DNA of 64,000 nucleotides from Bacteroidota bacterium (GCA_018268035.1 JAFDXI010000073.1:62001-126000), one strand, 5' to 3'; positions 19,122 to 28,492 are shown, numbered from the stretch's first letter. The notes: a model not told the origin generated them from the sequence alone. Translations and numbers: made by a program.

Positions 19122-19892
19122 TTACAAATTGAAAATTCTTTCTGCATTGGCAGTAGTAACCTTTGCTACTTCTTCCAATGAAATGTTTTTTATTTCGGCT
19201 AATTTTTCAGCAATGATTTTTATATAACTGCTTTCATTTCTTTTTCCGCGATAAGGTACCGGTGTAAGGTATGGTGCATCTGTTTCCAAAACTACATGTT
19301 CAAGGCCTACCTGTTTCATGGTGATATCAAGCCCTGATTTTTTATACGTCAATACGCCACCAATTCCCAAAAGAAAACCCATTTCTATAATAGACTTTGC
19401 TTCTTCATAACTGCCCCCGAAACAATGGAATATCCCCCGCAACCCCCTTTCAGAAAATGGCCTGACACAGCGTATCGTTTCATGCATGGCATTGCGGGTA
19501 TGTATAACTATCGGGTGTTGGGTCTGCAATGCCCACTCCATCTGTGTTTCAAAAACCTCATATTGCTGCGAGGAAAATTCAGTGCTCCAATAAAAATCAA
19601 GGCCAATTTCGCCAATAGCCGCAAAAGACCGTATTTTTAATTGCTCTTCTACTTTTCTAAGTTCGTCTTTATATTGCCCGTTTACAGAACAAGGGTGCAA
19701 ACCAGCCATCGCAAAACATTTATCCGGATGTGCTTTTTCAAAACTTAAAAGGCTTTCTGTAACTGAACTATCAATGGCAGGCAGATAAAAACGCTCTACA
19801 CCTGCTGCTGCTGCTCTTTGCATTACATCACTGATGTCATTCCCAAAATCGGAAAGATACAGATGCGTATGTGAGTCAATAAATTTTAGCAT
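19122..19892 (-). CDS. TatD family metal-dependent hydrolase
   Basis: The ATG at 19892 gives 256 residues starting MLKFIDSHTHLY; ten further upstream codons are open but not family-like. The metal site includes H8 and H10, the central Glu in AAIGEIGLDFYW, HPIVIHTRNA, GIFHCFGG, and VLETDAPYL near the C-terminus. TatD proteins are 3'-5' DNA exonucleases or D-aminoacyl-tRNA deacylase-like hydrolases; the exact role here is not resolved. The gene lies just upstream of tRNA-Ser on the same strand. Confidence 0.92.
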   Translation of the reverse strand: MLKFIDSHTHLYLSDFGNDISDVMQRAAAAGVERFYLPAIDSSVTESLLSFEKAHPDKCFAMAGLHPCSVNGQYKDELRKVEEQLKIRSFAAIGEIGLDFYWSTEFSSQQYEVFETQMEWALQTQHPIVIHTRNAMHETIRCVRPFSERGLRGIFHCFGGSYEEAKSIIEMGFLLGIGGVLTYKKSGLDITMKQVGLEHVVLETDAPYLTPVPYRGKRNESSYIKIIAEKLAEIKNISLEEVAKVTTANAERIFNL

Positions 19893-20031
19893 TATGTTTC
19901 TTTTGAGTATTCTTTCTACCAAATTTTTTATCTTCCATTAGTTTATTTCTCTTTATCTTTGACTCAGTTTTCATAGGGTACGGATTAAAAACGGGCTGAG
20001 GTTTCTACCTTGGCCTTCTTTATTCTATCAA

Positions 20032-20652
20032 TTATTCAATCGAATTAAACTTGTAGCCGGCATTACTAAAATATTCAAGTGTTTTTGGAAGTGCAAAAAA
20101 CATCTTCTCCTGTGCTTTTGTGCTGTCATGAAAAACGATAATAGAGCCAGGTTGGGCATTCAGCAAAACATGTTCAGCACATTTTTGCGGCGAAAGCGTT
20201 TTATCAAAATCACCGCTCAAGACATGCCACATAATGATTTTATATTGAAGTTGTGTCCGTAACAATCTTGAAACAAACGGGGAAATCCTACCATAAGGTG
20301 GCCTGAACAATTTTGAATCAATATATTTTGAAGCTGCATCTATATCTTTTACATACAGATTATTTTTTGTTTTCCACCCGTTCAAATGATTAAACGTATG
20401 ATTGCCCACACGATGCCCTTCATCTAATATGCGTTCATAAATTGCCGGATAGGATTGTACGTTTTTACCAAGACAGAAAAAAGTTGCCTTTGCATTAAAT
20501 TCTTTTAACCTGTCTAAAACAAATGGTGTAGCAGTTTCATGCGGGCCGTCATCAAATGTCAGGTATAGTTCCTTTTGTGTTGATGGCATCATCCATACAA
20601 GAGATGAATTGAGCTTTTGAAACCATGAAGGAATTTTTACCAGGTAAAACAT
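20032..20652 (-). CDS. Polysaccharide deacetylase (NodB/CE4 family)
   Basis: A 206-residue CE4 domain. LTFDDGPHE carries the catalytic Asp and metal Asp, RVGNHTFNHL the two metal His residues, FRPPYGRISP the substrate-binding Arg/Pro motif, and IIVFHDSTKA the catalytic His. The N-terminus lacks a clear signal peptide, so it may be cytoplasmic-facing or peripheral. Family members deacetylate GlcNAc in peptidoglycan, chitooligosaccharides or exopolysaccharide. The substrate is unknown; the chitinase gene is 1.2 kb away. Confidence 0.9.
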   Translation of the reverse strand: MFYLVKIPSWFQKLNSSLVWMMPSTQKELYLTFDDGPHETATPFVLDRLKEFNAKATFFCLGKNVQSYPAIYERILDEGHRVGNHTFNHLNGWKTKNNLYVKDIDAASKYIDSKLFRPPYGRISPFVSRLLRTQLQYKIIMWHVLSGDFDKTLSPQKCAEHVLLNAQPGSIIVFHDSTKAQEKMFFALPKTLEYFSNAGYKFNSIE

Positions 20653-20728
20653 GCTACAAAATTAGTCAATGCACTAATGCAAACAGGTGCACAGATTTAT
20701 GATTGCTGAAGCAGGAAATATTTTTAAA

Positions 20729-22054
20729 CTATTTTTTATTTACCACTACAATCACTTCATCAGGTTCATTGGTATCCCTATTTATTGTAGCAATTGTAAG
20801 TGTGTTATTATTTAATTGAACCGGTACTGTTGAATTATCTTTTAATAAAAATGCCTTCGCAATTTTTTTGAATGGAAAATTATCCAGTACAACAGATGTA
20901 GCATTTTTATCCAGTACATGCACAAACATGGTATCATTTTTTTGAGTGATGCAACCCCAGGTTTGTGGTTTTATATAACCACCTCTTGTGTTATAAATAC
21001 TTTCACCATAAGTATGCAACCAATTGCCCATATATGCTAATCTTTCCTGGAATTCAGGTTGAACTACACCATTAGGCATTGGGCCAATGTTGAGTAAAAG
21101 ATTGGCGCCATAACCACTGGCACGCACCAATAAGTCTATTAATTGTTTTGGAGTTTTGTAAGATGTATCTGTAATATTAAACCCCCATGAGTTATTCATG
21201 GTAACACAAGATTCCAACGGCAGATCAGATGGTTGCTGATAATTCAACCCACCTTTGTTTTCACCTGGCAAATCCTGTTCAAACATCTGAAAATCTTCTC
21301 CGGGGAAAGGGGATAAGTGATGATTGTTACCAATTAAACATTGTGGTTGCAATTTATGGATGAGTGCATAAATTTCACTTAAATGCCAGTCCACTCTTGG
21401 CGACCTGTCAGTAGCGCCTTCGGGTGCAGTCTGGTCCCAATAACCATCAAACCAGATACCGGCAATCTCTCCGTAATTGCTGAGTAATTCAGTCAACTGA
21501 TTTTCCATGAATTTGATATAATCATTCCAATCGCCATGCACTGTTCTGCCTGTACCTTTTCCTGTTCTGCCTGTCCAGTAACTGTAATCATCGCGTCGCC
21601 AGTCGAGTAAAGAATAATATAAAAAAAGTTTGATACCCTGTTTATGACATTCATCTGCAATCATCTTTACAATGTCTTTATGATATGGGGTATTCATGAT
21701 ATTGAAGTCAGAATATTTCGTATCCCACAAACTAAAACCATCATGGTGCCTTGTAATTAAAGTGATATATTTCATTCCTGCATTCTTTGCCATGCTTACC
21801 CATTGCGCAGCATTAAAATCTACAGGATTAAAAAAATCCTCCAGCCGTGAATAATTTTTTACTGTGATATTGCGATTGTTCATCACCCATTCGCCATCAC
21901 CCAAAATGCTGAATGGCCCCCAGTGAATAAACAAACCAAATTTTGCATTTTCAAACCATTGCCTCGCAGCCAGGTTTTGCGGCGTTGGCGTATATTGAGC
22001 ACTAAGCGAAAAACATACCGTAAACAATAAAAGACTAAAAGCTATTTTTTTCAT
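20729..22054 (-). CDS. Alpha-L-fucosidase, GH29
   Basis: The start at 22054 gives 441 residues with a clear signal peptide (MKKIAFSLLLFTVCFSLSAQ); the extra 14 codons upstream would displace it. The GH29 barrel is evident: AKFGLFIHWGPFS, TLITRHHDGFSLWDTKYS, the nucleophile Asp in IAGIWFDGYW, and NLLLNIGPMPNG. A small C-terminal beta-domain follows. It should remove alpha-L-fucose from glycans in the periplasm. No SusC/D pair or other sugar genes flank it, so it is not part of an obvious utilisation locus. Confidence 0.92.
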   Translation of the reverse strand: MKKIAFSLLLFTVCFSLSAQYTPTPQNLAARQWFENAKFGLFIHWGPFSILGDGEWVMNNRNITVKNYSRLEDFFNPVDFNAAQWVSMAKNAGMKYITLITRHHDGFSLWDTKYSDFNIMNTPYHKDIVKMIADECHKQGIKLFLYYSLLDWRRDDYSYWTGRTGKGTGRTVHGDWNDYIKFMENQLTELLSNYGEIAGIWFDGYWDQTAPEGATDRSPRVDWHLSEIYALIHKLQPQCLIGNNHHLSPFPGEDFQMFEQDLPGENKGGLNYQQPSDLPLESCVTMNNSWGFNITDTSYKTPKQLIDLLVRASGYGANLLLNIGPMPNGVVQPEFQERLAYMGNWLHTYGESIYNTRGGYIKPQTWGCITQKNDTMFVHVLDKNATSVVLDNFPFKKIAKAFLLKDNSTVPVQLNNNTLTIATINRDTNEPDEVIVVVNKK

Positions 22055-22308
22055 CACTTTCAATTTTTGTTGAAGATAAGAAGAAGTATTTATCATGATA
22101 TTGTCAAACTTTGAAAAATAGCCATCACATCATAAAACCATTATCAAAACAGTCATTGAAATTGAAAACTTCAGAATAGTTTTGCGGCGCAAATTATTGA
22201 TGGATGGACATTTTGGAGAAATTCTGTTTAAAATCAATTATCAACAATTTTAAACCAGTGCAACATCCATCATGTAAACATTCCTGCAAAGAAAAATAAA
22301 ATTCAAAG

Positions 22309-22746
22309 ATGATTTCAGTAACAAAAATATTCCGGTTTGAAATGGGGCATGCTATTGATGAATATGATGGTATGTGCAAATATATACATGGCCATTCTTA
22401 TGTGCTGCATGTAACAGTTGGTGCCATAGAAAAAAATGAATCTCACCTCCCTCCTCCCGGTTTTGTAATTGACTTTAAAGATTTAAAAAGAATTGTCAAT
22501 GAAAAAATTATTCAGCGCCTTGACCATGCACTTGTGCTGAGCGAGCAATACCTGAAAAAACATGCATATAATAGTGGTGATGGGCAAAACTTAATTACCT
22601 GGCCTTACGAACCAAGTGCAGAAAACATTCTCTTTTTCATCAGGCACGAACTACAGGACTCTCTCTCTAATAATTATCACCTTATCAGGTTGAGGTTGTG
22701 GGAAACATCTGACTCTTTTGCTGAATGGGAAAACAAACAACAATAA
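22309..22746 (+). CDS. queD: 6-pyruvoyl-tetrahydropterin synthase / QueD family protein
   Basis: A 145-residue protein with the family zinc ligands H14, H27 and H29 (FEMGHA, KYIHGHSY), the catalytic Cys23, and the PSAENILFFI motif. QueD makes 6-carboxytetrahydropterin from dihydroneopterin triphosphate in the queuosine pathway. FEMGHA replaces the usual F-S-A-x-H, and no other queuosine gene is adjacent. A pterin-synthase role other than queuosine therefore cannot be excluded. Confidence 0.87.
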   Translation: MISVTKIFRFEMGHAIDEYDGMCKYIHGHSYVLHVTVGAIEKNESHLPPPGFVIDFKDLKRIVNEKIIQRLDHALVLSEQYLKKHAYNSGDGQNLITWPYEPSAENILFFIRHELQDSLSNNYHLIRLRLWETSDSFAEWENKQQ

Positions 22747-22800
22747 AAGCCAACTCTAAATTGTCTTACGCAAATATGAATTGAGAAAAATATTTTTCGC

Positions 22801-24168
22801 ATGAATACATTACTTTCTCTTTTGGCAAAATACAACCAGGAAGTACCACGATATACCAGTTATCCAACAGTACCATATTGGCATGATTTCGCAGAGACTC
22901 AAACATACCTTGCCGATTTCAGCGAAAGATTTTCTGAACATAATACAACAGAAGGTATATCACTTTATCTTCATTTGCCTTTCTGCGAAACACTTTGCAC
23001 TTATTGTGGTTGCAATAAAGTCATTACTACCAACCATTCTGTAGAAAATCAATATTTACAAGCTATCATTTCTGAATGGCAACAATATCAAAACCTGATG
23101 GGAGAAATGCCCATCATCAGGGAATTGCATCTGGGTGGTGGTACGCCCACTTATTTTTCTCCTGAACATTTAAAGATTTTGCTCAATAGTATTTTTGAAG
23201 TTGCAGATTTTCATCCGAAAAAATCTTTCAGCATTGAAGGTCATCCCAATAATACTACGAAACAACATTTGAAAATGTTGCAGCAATTTGGGTTTCAAAG
23301 AATCAGTTTTGGTGTGCAGGACCATAATCCTGAAGTACAAAGAATCATCAACAGGATACAACCTTACGAAAGAGTAAAACAAACAACTGAATGGGCAAGA
23401 GAATCCGGTTTTACATCTATCAATTACGATTTGATTTATGGCCTGCCACTGCAAACAGAAAAGAGTATTGAAAAAACAATTGCAGATACTATTGCCCTGA
23501 TGCCCGACCGTATTGCTTTTTACAGCTATGCACATATTCCATGGAAAGCAAAAGCTCAAAGATTATATGATGAAAATGATTTGCCTTCACCGGAACAAAA
23601 AATAAAATTCTATGCATTAGCAAGAGAAATGTTCATCGCAGCAGGTTATAAAGACATAGGTATGGATCATTATGCATTGCCCAATGATGAACTATTCACA
23701 GCTTACCAGGATGGCAGTCTTCACAGGAATTTTATGGGCTATACCACAGTACATTCACATTTTCTTACTGGCTTAGGTGTTTCTGCTATCAGTGACACAG
23801 GCACAGCCTATTCACAGAATGAAAAAAAATTATCCCAATATTACCAGCAAGTCAACAACGGCACAATCCCCATTCAAAAGGGGTATATATTAAATGAAGC
23901 TGAAATTGAATTTAAGCAATATATTCTTGACATAGCCTGTAAGGGAAAAACAAAACTACTTGCAAAACAAAAGGAATTATTAGACAAATATGTCTTACCC
24001 GATTTATCAGAACTAAAAAAAGATGGAATTGTCTTTTTTGAAAATGATGAGGTAAGTGTAACTGAAACAGGCCGTATTTTCCTGAGAAATATTTGTCATG
24101 CTTTTGATATAAAAAAGAAAACAAGTGAATTAAATACAGCTTCACACAGGTTTAGTAAAGCAGTTTAA
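22801..24168 (+). CDS. hemN: Oxygen-independent coproporphyrinogen III oxidase
   Basis: A 455-residue radical SAM enzyme. The cluster motif is CETLCTYCGCN (C-x3-C-x2-C-x-C, near residue 62), the SAM site follows in LHLGGGTPTYFS, and the HemN_C domain occupies the last roughly 90 residues. RYTSYPTVPYWHD at the N-terminus is the HemN-specific tag that separates it from HemW. It converts coproporphyrinogen III to protoporphyrinogen IX without oxygen, which suggests growth under low oxygen. It follows the queD-like gene by 54 bp and may be co-transcribed. Confidence 0.94.
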   Translation: MNTLLSLLAKYNQEVPRYTSYPTVPYWHDFAETQTYLADFSERFSEHNTTEGISLYLHLPFCETLCTYCGCNKVITTNHSVENQYLQAIISEWQQYQNLMGEMPIIRELHLGGGTPTYFSPEHLKILLNSIFEVADFHPKKSFSIEGHPNNTTKQHLKMLQQFGFQRISFGVQDHNPEVQRIINRIQPYERVKQTTEWARESGFTSINYDLIYGLPLQTEKSIEKTIADTIALMPDRIAFYSYAHIPWKAKAQRLYDENDLPSPEQKIKFYALAREMFIAAGYKDIGMDHYALPNDELFTAYQDGSLHRNFMGYTTVHSHFLTGLGVSAISDTGTAYSQNEKKLSQYYQQVNNGTIPIQKGYILNEAEIEFKQYILDIACKGKTKLLAKQKELLDKYVLPDLSELKKDGIVFFENDEVSVTETGRIFLRNICHAFDIKKKTSELNTASHRFSKAV

Positions 24169-24416
24169 AAAATATTTTCCAGGGCTAACAAATCGTTCTT
24201 TGTATTTGTTAAATTGGGAAAAAACAAACATGAAGAGTTATAAAGCAATAATTTTTACAAATAATCAATACTTAATTTTTTATTCCCAATCCCGAAATTG
24301 AGAGCATTGATTAATCATCTTTGCTTCATTATACATCATTATTTTAATTAGAATATCTCAAAACTGGAGCGCCATTCATCACACTATTTTTTACGCAGTA
24401 CAAGTAAATAAAAGAC

Positions 24417-24446
24417 TTTGAGTACATTTTTCTAAATATAACTTTA
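24417..24446 (+). promoter_or_regulatory. Bacteroidota-type promoter of the LLM oxidoreductase gene
   Basis: TTTG (24417-24420), 18 bp, then TAACTTTA (24439-24446) fits the TTTG-N19-TAnnTTTG sigma-ABfr consensus. The ATG of the oxidoreductase gene is at 24463. Confidence 0.5.
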
Positions 24447-24462
24447 CAGCAAAATAAATTTT

Positions 24463-25500
24463 ATGGAACTCGGCATTAGCATGTTTGGCGATAACCATTA
24501 TGATAAAGACGGTAAACCACAACCGGCTGGGAAAAGACTGAGGGAGATGATAGAAGAAATAAAATTGATGGATGAAACCGGACTTGATTTTTTTGGTATT
24601 GGTGAACATCACCGGCCTGACTATGCCGTATCAGTTCCGGAAATTATTTTAGCTGCAGCATCAACAGTAACAAAAAATATTAAGCTCGGAAGTGCTGTTA
24701 ATGTAATCAGTTCGTCAGACCCTGTGCGATTATATGAAAGTTATGCAATGATTGACCAAATTTCCAATGGCAGAGCAGAAATAGTGGCAGGTCGTGGAAG
24801 TTTTATTGAATCATTTCCTTTATATGGTTACAGGCTGGAAGATTATGATGACCTGTTTGAAGAAAAACTTGATTTGTTGGTGAAGATCAACCAGGAAAAT
24901 CCCATAAGCTGGAAAGGAAAATTCAGGCCACCATTAAACAACCAGTTGATATTACCACGCGCAGTGAATGATCAACTGAAAATTTGGGTGGCAGTAGGCG
25001 GCACTCCGGAAAGTGTAGTGCGTGCAGCCCGGTATAGATTACCGGTAATTTTTGCAATCATTGGTGGCAATACAATTCAATTTAAACCCTTGTTTGAATA
25101 TTATAAAGAGATGTTTCAACATTTTGGACACTCGATGGATACATTTGAAGTGGGCGTGCACATTCATTCATTTTTTGGTGATGATAGTAAAAAAGTTGCA
25201 GAAGAATATTATCCTGTCTATTCATCACAGATGGACAGGGTTGGTCGTAGTCGCGGATGGTCTCCATATCAAAGACAACAATTTGATGCGGGAAGAACAT
25301 TAAAAGGGCATTTAATTGTTGGCGACACCAATGAAGCCGTAGAAAAAATTTTATACCTGAAAGAAATTTTGGGCATCACCCGTTTTTCTGCACATATTGA
25401 TGTTGGTGGCCCATCACATGATGCACTAATGAAGACAATAGAAATTTTTGGAAATAAGGTTGCACCGAAAGTCAGAGAAGCCTTGAAAAAGCAGGAATAA
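24463..25500 (+). CDS. LLM class flavin-dependent oxidoreductase
   Basis: A 345-residue luciferase-like TIM barrel. The N-terminus (MELGISMFGDN), GLDFFGIGEHHRPDYAVS and the SNGRAEIVAGRGS segment are typical of the LLM family that uses reduced FMN or F420. The specific substrate is unknown; many Bacteroidota carry such stand-alone copies annotated only as luciferase-like monooxygenase. It is followed by a 500-bp repeat-rich gap. Confidence 0.88.
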   Translation: MELGISMFGDNHYDKDGKPQPAGKRLREMIEEIKLMDETGLDFFGIGEHHRPDYAVSVPEIILAAASTVTKNIKLGSAVNVISSSDPVRLYESYAMIDQISNGRAEIVAGRGSFIESFPLYGYRLEDYDDLFEEKLDLLVKINQENPISWKGKFRPPLNNQLILPRAVNDQLKIWVAVGGTPESVVRAARYRLPVIFAIIGGNTIQFKPLFEYYKEMFQHFGHSMDTFEVGVHIHSFFGDDSKKVAEEYYPVYSSQMDRVGRSRGWSPYQRQQFDAGRTLKGHLIVGDTNEAVEKILYLKEILGITRFSAHIDVGGPSHDALMKTIEIFGNKVAPKVREALKKQE

Positions 25501-25615
25501 ATTTTCTGTTAGAAATTCAATCTACTAATTACACAATTTCCATCCATGAATGCATGATCAGAGAATAGATTTAAGTCAAATCAATTTGCAGGCGAAAGAA
25601 AATTATTTTATCATA

Positions 25616-25732
25616 GTTGTCCGACTAAATATGATAACCCTTTGCTTTTCAAGACCTCATCCGCCCATGGCGGACTTAGAACCCTTACTGGCAAAGAATT
25701 TCAGCTATTCTAAATAATTTTAATCGGACAAC
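25616..25732. repeat. Nested inverted-repeat (MITE-like) element
   Basis: A 117-bp element bounded by 13-bp inverted ends (GTTGTCCGACTAA at 25616-25628, its near-perfect complement at 25720-25732). Inside is a second inverted pair, CTTTGC (25640-25645) and GCAAAG (25691-25696), and a central hairpin TCCGCC-CAT-GGCGGA (25660-25674). It has no coding capacity. It may be a non-autonomous mobile element remnant or a structured RNA. Flanking target duplications are not obvious. Confidence 0.6.
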
Positions 25733-25755
25733 AATTTTATTTTATATAAATTTTT

Positions 25756-25893
25756 ATTCGTGCATTCATGGCTTACACTTGCATTCGTATATTCATGGCT
25801 TACACTTGCATTCATGCATTCATGGCTTACACTTACATTCGTGCATTCATGGCTTACACTTGCATTCGTGTATTCGTGGCTTACAACACTTAC
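25756..25893 (+). repeat. 27-bp tandem repeat array (five units)
   Basis: Five adjacent units of the form ATTCGTGCATTCATGGCTTA plus CACTTGC begin at 25756, 25783, 25810, 25837 and 25864; the last carries a 3-bp insertion. Units differ at only a few positions. Since 27 is a multiple of three, every frame stays open and yields a 9-residue periodic peptide. No start signal or family match supports a gene. There are no spacers, so this is not a CRISPR array. It precedes the broken GxxExxY gene. Confidence 0.85.
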
Positions 25894-26014
25894 ATCCTCG
25901 CATGTCAGGCCCAATATCCTCACATCAATGCATACAAATTAAATCATTGATATATCAGTGGCAACCATTCAATCATCCTTATATTCGTGGTTTCAAATCT
26001 TAAAAACCTTAACT

Positions 26015-26388
26015 ATGGAAAAGATCTTATACAAAGAAGAAAGCTACCAGATTATTGGTAAGTGCATGGAAGTCCACAACTATCTTGGCCCAGGTTTTTT
26101 TGAGTAGTTTATAAAGATGCTTTAGAAATTGAATTCAAGGAAGCCGGCATACCTTATGAAAGAGAAAAACTTTACAAGGTGGATTACAAAGGCCATATTT
26201 TAAAGCATAAGTTCCTCGCTGATTTTGTTGTTTTCGGAAACATCATTCTTGAAGTAAAAGGAGTATCCGGAATTACAGATGAATTCATTGCCCGGGCGAT
26301 AAATTACCTGAAAGTATCTGGAAACAAGCTTGCATTAATTGTCAATTTTGGCGAACAAAAACTCAACTACAAACGAATAGTGTATTAA
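26015..26388 (+). pseudogene. GxxExxY family protein, frameshifted
   Basis: The 5' frame from ATG 26015 encodes MEKILYKEESYQIIGKCMEV and continues to LGPGFFE, then hits TAG at 26105. From there the next frame continues V-Y-K-D-A-L-E-I and runs to 26388 (FLADFVVFGNIILEVKGV, YLKVSGNKLALIVNFG). Restoring one G after GAG (about 26104) gives one continuous product of about 124 residues, the normal length for the family, whose namesake G-x-x-E-x-x-Y motif lies exactly at the break. GxxExxY proteins are of uncertain function and have a nuclease-like look. Probably inactive unless frameshifting occurs. Confidence 0.85.
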
Positions 26389-26396
26389 TAAAAATG

Positions 26397-26517
26397 CCAC
26401 GAGTATACGAATGAACTAATTTTTGATAACTTTATTATCCGTGCATTCGTGGCTCTCAATTTTTTTCGTGCATTCGTGTCTCTCAATTTTATCCGTGCAT
26501 TCGTGGCTCTCAAAATC
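26397..26517 (+). repeat. 27-bp tandem repeat array (three units) plus an inverted copy
   Basis: Units at 26437, 26464 and 26491 have the form TCCGTGCATTCGTGGCTCTC followed by AATTTT, spaced exactly 27 bp. The core GTGCATTC(G/A)TGGCT is shared with the five-unit array upstream of the pseudogene. Just before it, 26397-26417 reads as the complement of the same core (GCCACGAGTATACGAATGAA). The array ends about 100 bp before the lipoate ligase gene. Confidence 0.8.
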
Positions 26518-26620
26518 ATTCAAGGCTTGTTTTCATCCTTTTAAAGCTTTCCTTAATTAGAAAACATATTCTCATCTGGTACAGGTAAATTTGCCTTTCA
26601 ATAATTACAGTAAAATTTTT

Positions 26621-27601
26621 ATGCTTTGCATTTATCATGAATCAACAGACCCTTACTTCAATGTGGCTACAGATGAATATATCCTTAAACATATTGATGA
26701 AGATTGTTTCATGTTATGGCGTAATGATAATGCCATCATTGTTGGCCAATATCAAAATACATTAGCCGAAATCAATTATGATTATGTAAAAGAAAATAAT
26801 ATTGCTGTGGTACGCAGGCTCTCAGGAGGCGGCGCAGTTTATCATGATTTAGGTAACCTGAACTTTTCTTTCACACACACAGGTAAAGACTCTAACCTGT
26901 CCGATTTTGAAAAATTTACAAGACCCATCATTGAAGTGATCCAGTCATTAGGCGTTAACGCCCGTTTTGAAGGGAAGAATGATTTAATGATTGATGGTAA
27001 AAAATTTTCAGGTAATGCCGAGCACATCCATAAAAATAAAATCCTGCACCATGGCACAATTTTATTTGCCTCAGAAATGCGCAACGTGAGTGAAGCACTG
27101 CGCATCAACCCTGTGAAATATATTGACAAGGCAGTGAAATCTATTCCAAAAAGAGTAACAAATGTTTCTGAACATTTAACAACCAAAATCAGTCTTGATG
27201 TGTTTACACGCTTGTTGATGGATCATGTGCTGAAAAATTTTCCCGGTTCGAGGCTGTATCAATTCACAGACGATGACAAAAAGAAAATCCTGCAGCTCCG
27301 TGATCAAAAATATGCAACACGTGAATGGAACTTTGGCAAATCACCTGAATATAATTTTAAGAAAGCAATCCGCACAAACGGTGGCTTGCTTGAGATGAAC
27401 CTTGAAGTAAAAAATAGCAAAATTGAGGCAGCAAAAATTTACGGCGATTTCTTTTCAGAAAAAGGTATTTCAGAAATTGAGAACGCTTTAATCAACACAA
27501 TGCATGAAGAAAAAGCAATAAGAAAAAAATTATCCTCATTCCCTATTGAAAAACATTTTCGAAACATCAGCCTGGATGAATTAATGACAGCAATGTTTTA
27601 A
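26621..27601 (+). CDS. lplA: Lipoate-protein ligase A
   Basis: The ATG at 26621 gives 326 residues beginning MLCIYHESTDPYFNVATDEY; a longer frame would need a TTG start in repeat-adjacent DNA. The BPL/LplA catalytic domain shows VVRRLSGGGAVYHDLGNLN and the lysine-bearing DLMIDGKKFSGNA, followed by the small accessory domain (about 240-326). It attaches lipoate to E2 subunits and GcvH by way of lipoyl-AMP. Length and motifs match full-length LplA. Confidence 0.93.
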   Translation: MLCIYHESTDPYFNVATDEYILKHIDEDCFMLWRNDNAIIVGQYQNTLAEINYDYVKENNIAVVRRLSGGGAVYHDLGNLNFSFTHTGKDSNLSDFEKFTRPIIEVIQSLGVNARFEGKNDLMIDGKKFSGNAEHIHKNKILHHGTILFASEMRNVSEALRINPVKYIDKAVKSIPKRVTNVSEHLTTKISLDVFTRLLMDHVLKNFPGSRLYQFTDDDKKKILQLRDQKYATREWNFGKSPEYNFKKAIRTNGGLLEMNLEVKNSKIEAAKIYGDFFSEKGISEIENALINTMHEEKAIRKKLSSFPIEKHFRNISLDELMTAMF

Positions 27602-27635
27602 TTTAACCGGTTTTATTTTTTTAAGTTTTACAACT

Positions 27636-28478
27636 ATGAATGAAAATTTTGATTCCATTACTCAAAACAATAAAGCAGCGCTATTTCATTCGCTACATCA
27701 AAAAAATGAAATGCTTGTATTACCCAATGCATGGGATAGTGCTTCAGCAAAAATTTTTGAAGCCAGCGGTTTCCCGGCTATAGCCACAACCAGTTCAGGC
27801 ATTTCTTGGTCTTGTGGTTATAAAGATGGTGAGCATATTCCACCGGCATTGATGATTGAAGTTATACAACGTATTACTCATTCAGTTAATATCCCCGTTA
27901 CAGCAGATATTGAAAGTGGATATTATGGAAATGATATGCAGAAATTTTCAGATTTTATTGGCAATGTAATCGAAGCTGGAGCAGTGGGCATCAACCTGGA
28001 AGACAGCGATGCAAATACTCACCAGTTGTATGATGTTCATCAACAAGTATTAAAAATAAAAACAGCCAAAGAAATAAGCCAACAAAAAAAAGTCAACCTT
28101 TTTGTAAATGCAAGAACAGATGCTATGGCTGGAAATGAAGATTTAAATACTAAAATAAAAATTTGCATCAGCCGTGCAAAGGAATATGAAGCAGCAGGAG
28201 CAGATGGTATTTTTATTCCTTTTGTAAAAGATATTGAATCAGTGGCACAATTGAAAGCAGCAATTTCTCTCCCATTAAATATACTCATGGCAGATTCATT
28301 GGATGTGGCAGAACTCAGAAAATTAAAAGTAAACAGGGTGAGTGTAGGTAGCAAGCCAATACTGACAACAATGAGTCTCCTTAAAAAAATATCAAATGAC
28401 TTAAGAAGTGGGAATGACTGGACTTCACTATTTGTAAAAGAACCAAACTATGATGAAATGAATAAATATTTTGTTTAA
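27636..28478 (+). CDS. Isocitrate lyase/PEP mutase family protein
   Basis: A 280-residue (beta/alpha)8 enzyme of the PEP mutase/isocitrate lyase superfamily. Key segments are VLPNAWDSASAKIFEASGFPA, TADIESGYYG (metal-binding acids), VGINLEDSD, and FVNARTDAM. The K-K-C-G-H loop of true isocitrate lyases is absent, so it is not a glyoxylate-shunt enzyme. Related proteins include oxaloacetate decarboxylases and 2,3-dimethylmalate lyases; the reaction is not assignable. It follows lplA by 34 bp and precedes the TPMT-like gene by 14 bp, suggesting one transcript. Confidence 0.85.
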   Translation: MNENFDSITQNNKAALFHSLHQKNEMLVLPNAWDSASAKIFEASGFPAIATTSSGISWSCGYKDGEHIPPALMIEVIQRITHSVNIPVTADIESGYYGNDMQKFSDFIGNVIEAGAVGINLEDSDANTHQLYDVHQQVLKIKTAKEISQQKKVNLFVNARTDAMAGNEDLNTKIKICISRAKEYEAAGADGIFIPFVKDIESVAQLKAAISLPLNILMADSLDVAELRKLKVNRVSVGSKPILTTMSLLKKISNDLRSGNDWTSLFVKEPNYDEMNKYFV

Positions 28479-28492
28479 TAAATAATTGTTTT

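Noticed and set aside
25756..25893. Possible CRISPR array
   Set aside because: Units are directly adjacent with no unique spacers, and no cas genes are present.
25720..25923. Open frame coding a 9-residue repeat peptide across the 27-bp array, minus strand, and similar frames on the plus strand
   Set aside because: A 27-bp period keeps all frames open; there is no ribosome-binding site, and the composition follows the repeat, not a protein family.
27636..28478. Glyoxylate-shunt isocitrate lyase
   Set aside because: The protein is far shorter and lacks the K-K-C-G-H catalytic loop; it belongs to the broader PEP mutase-like group.
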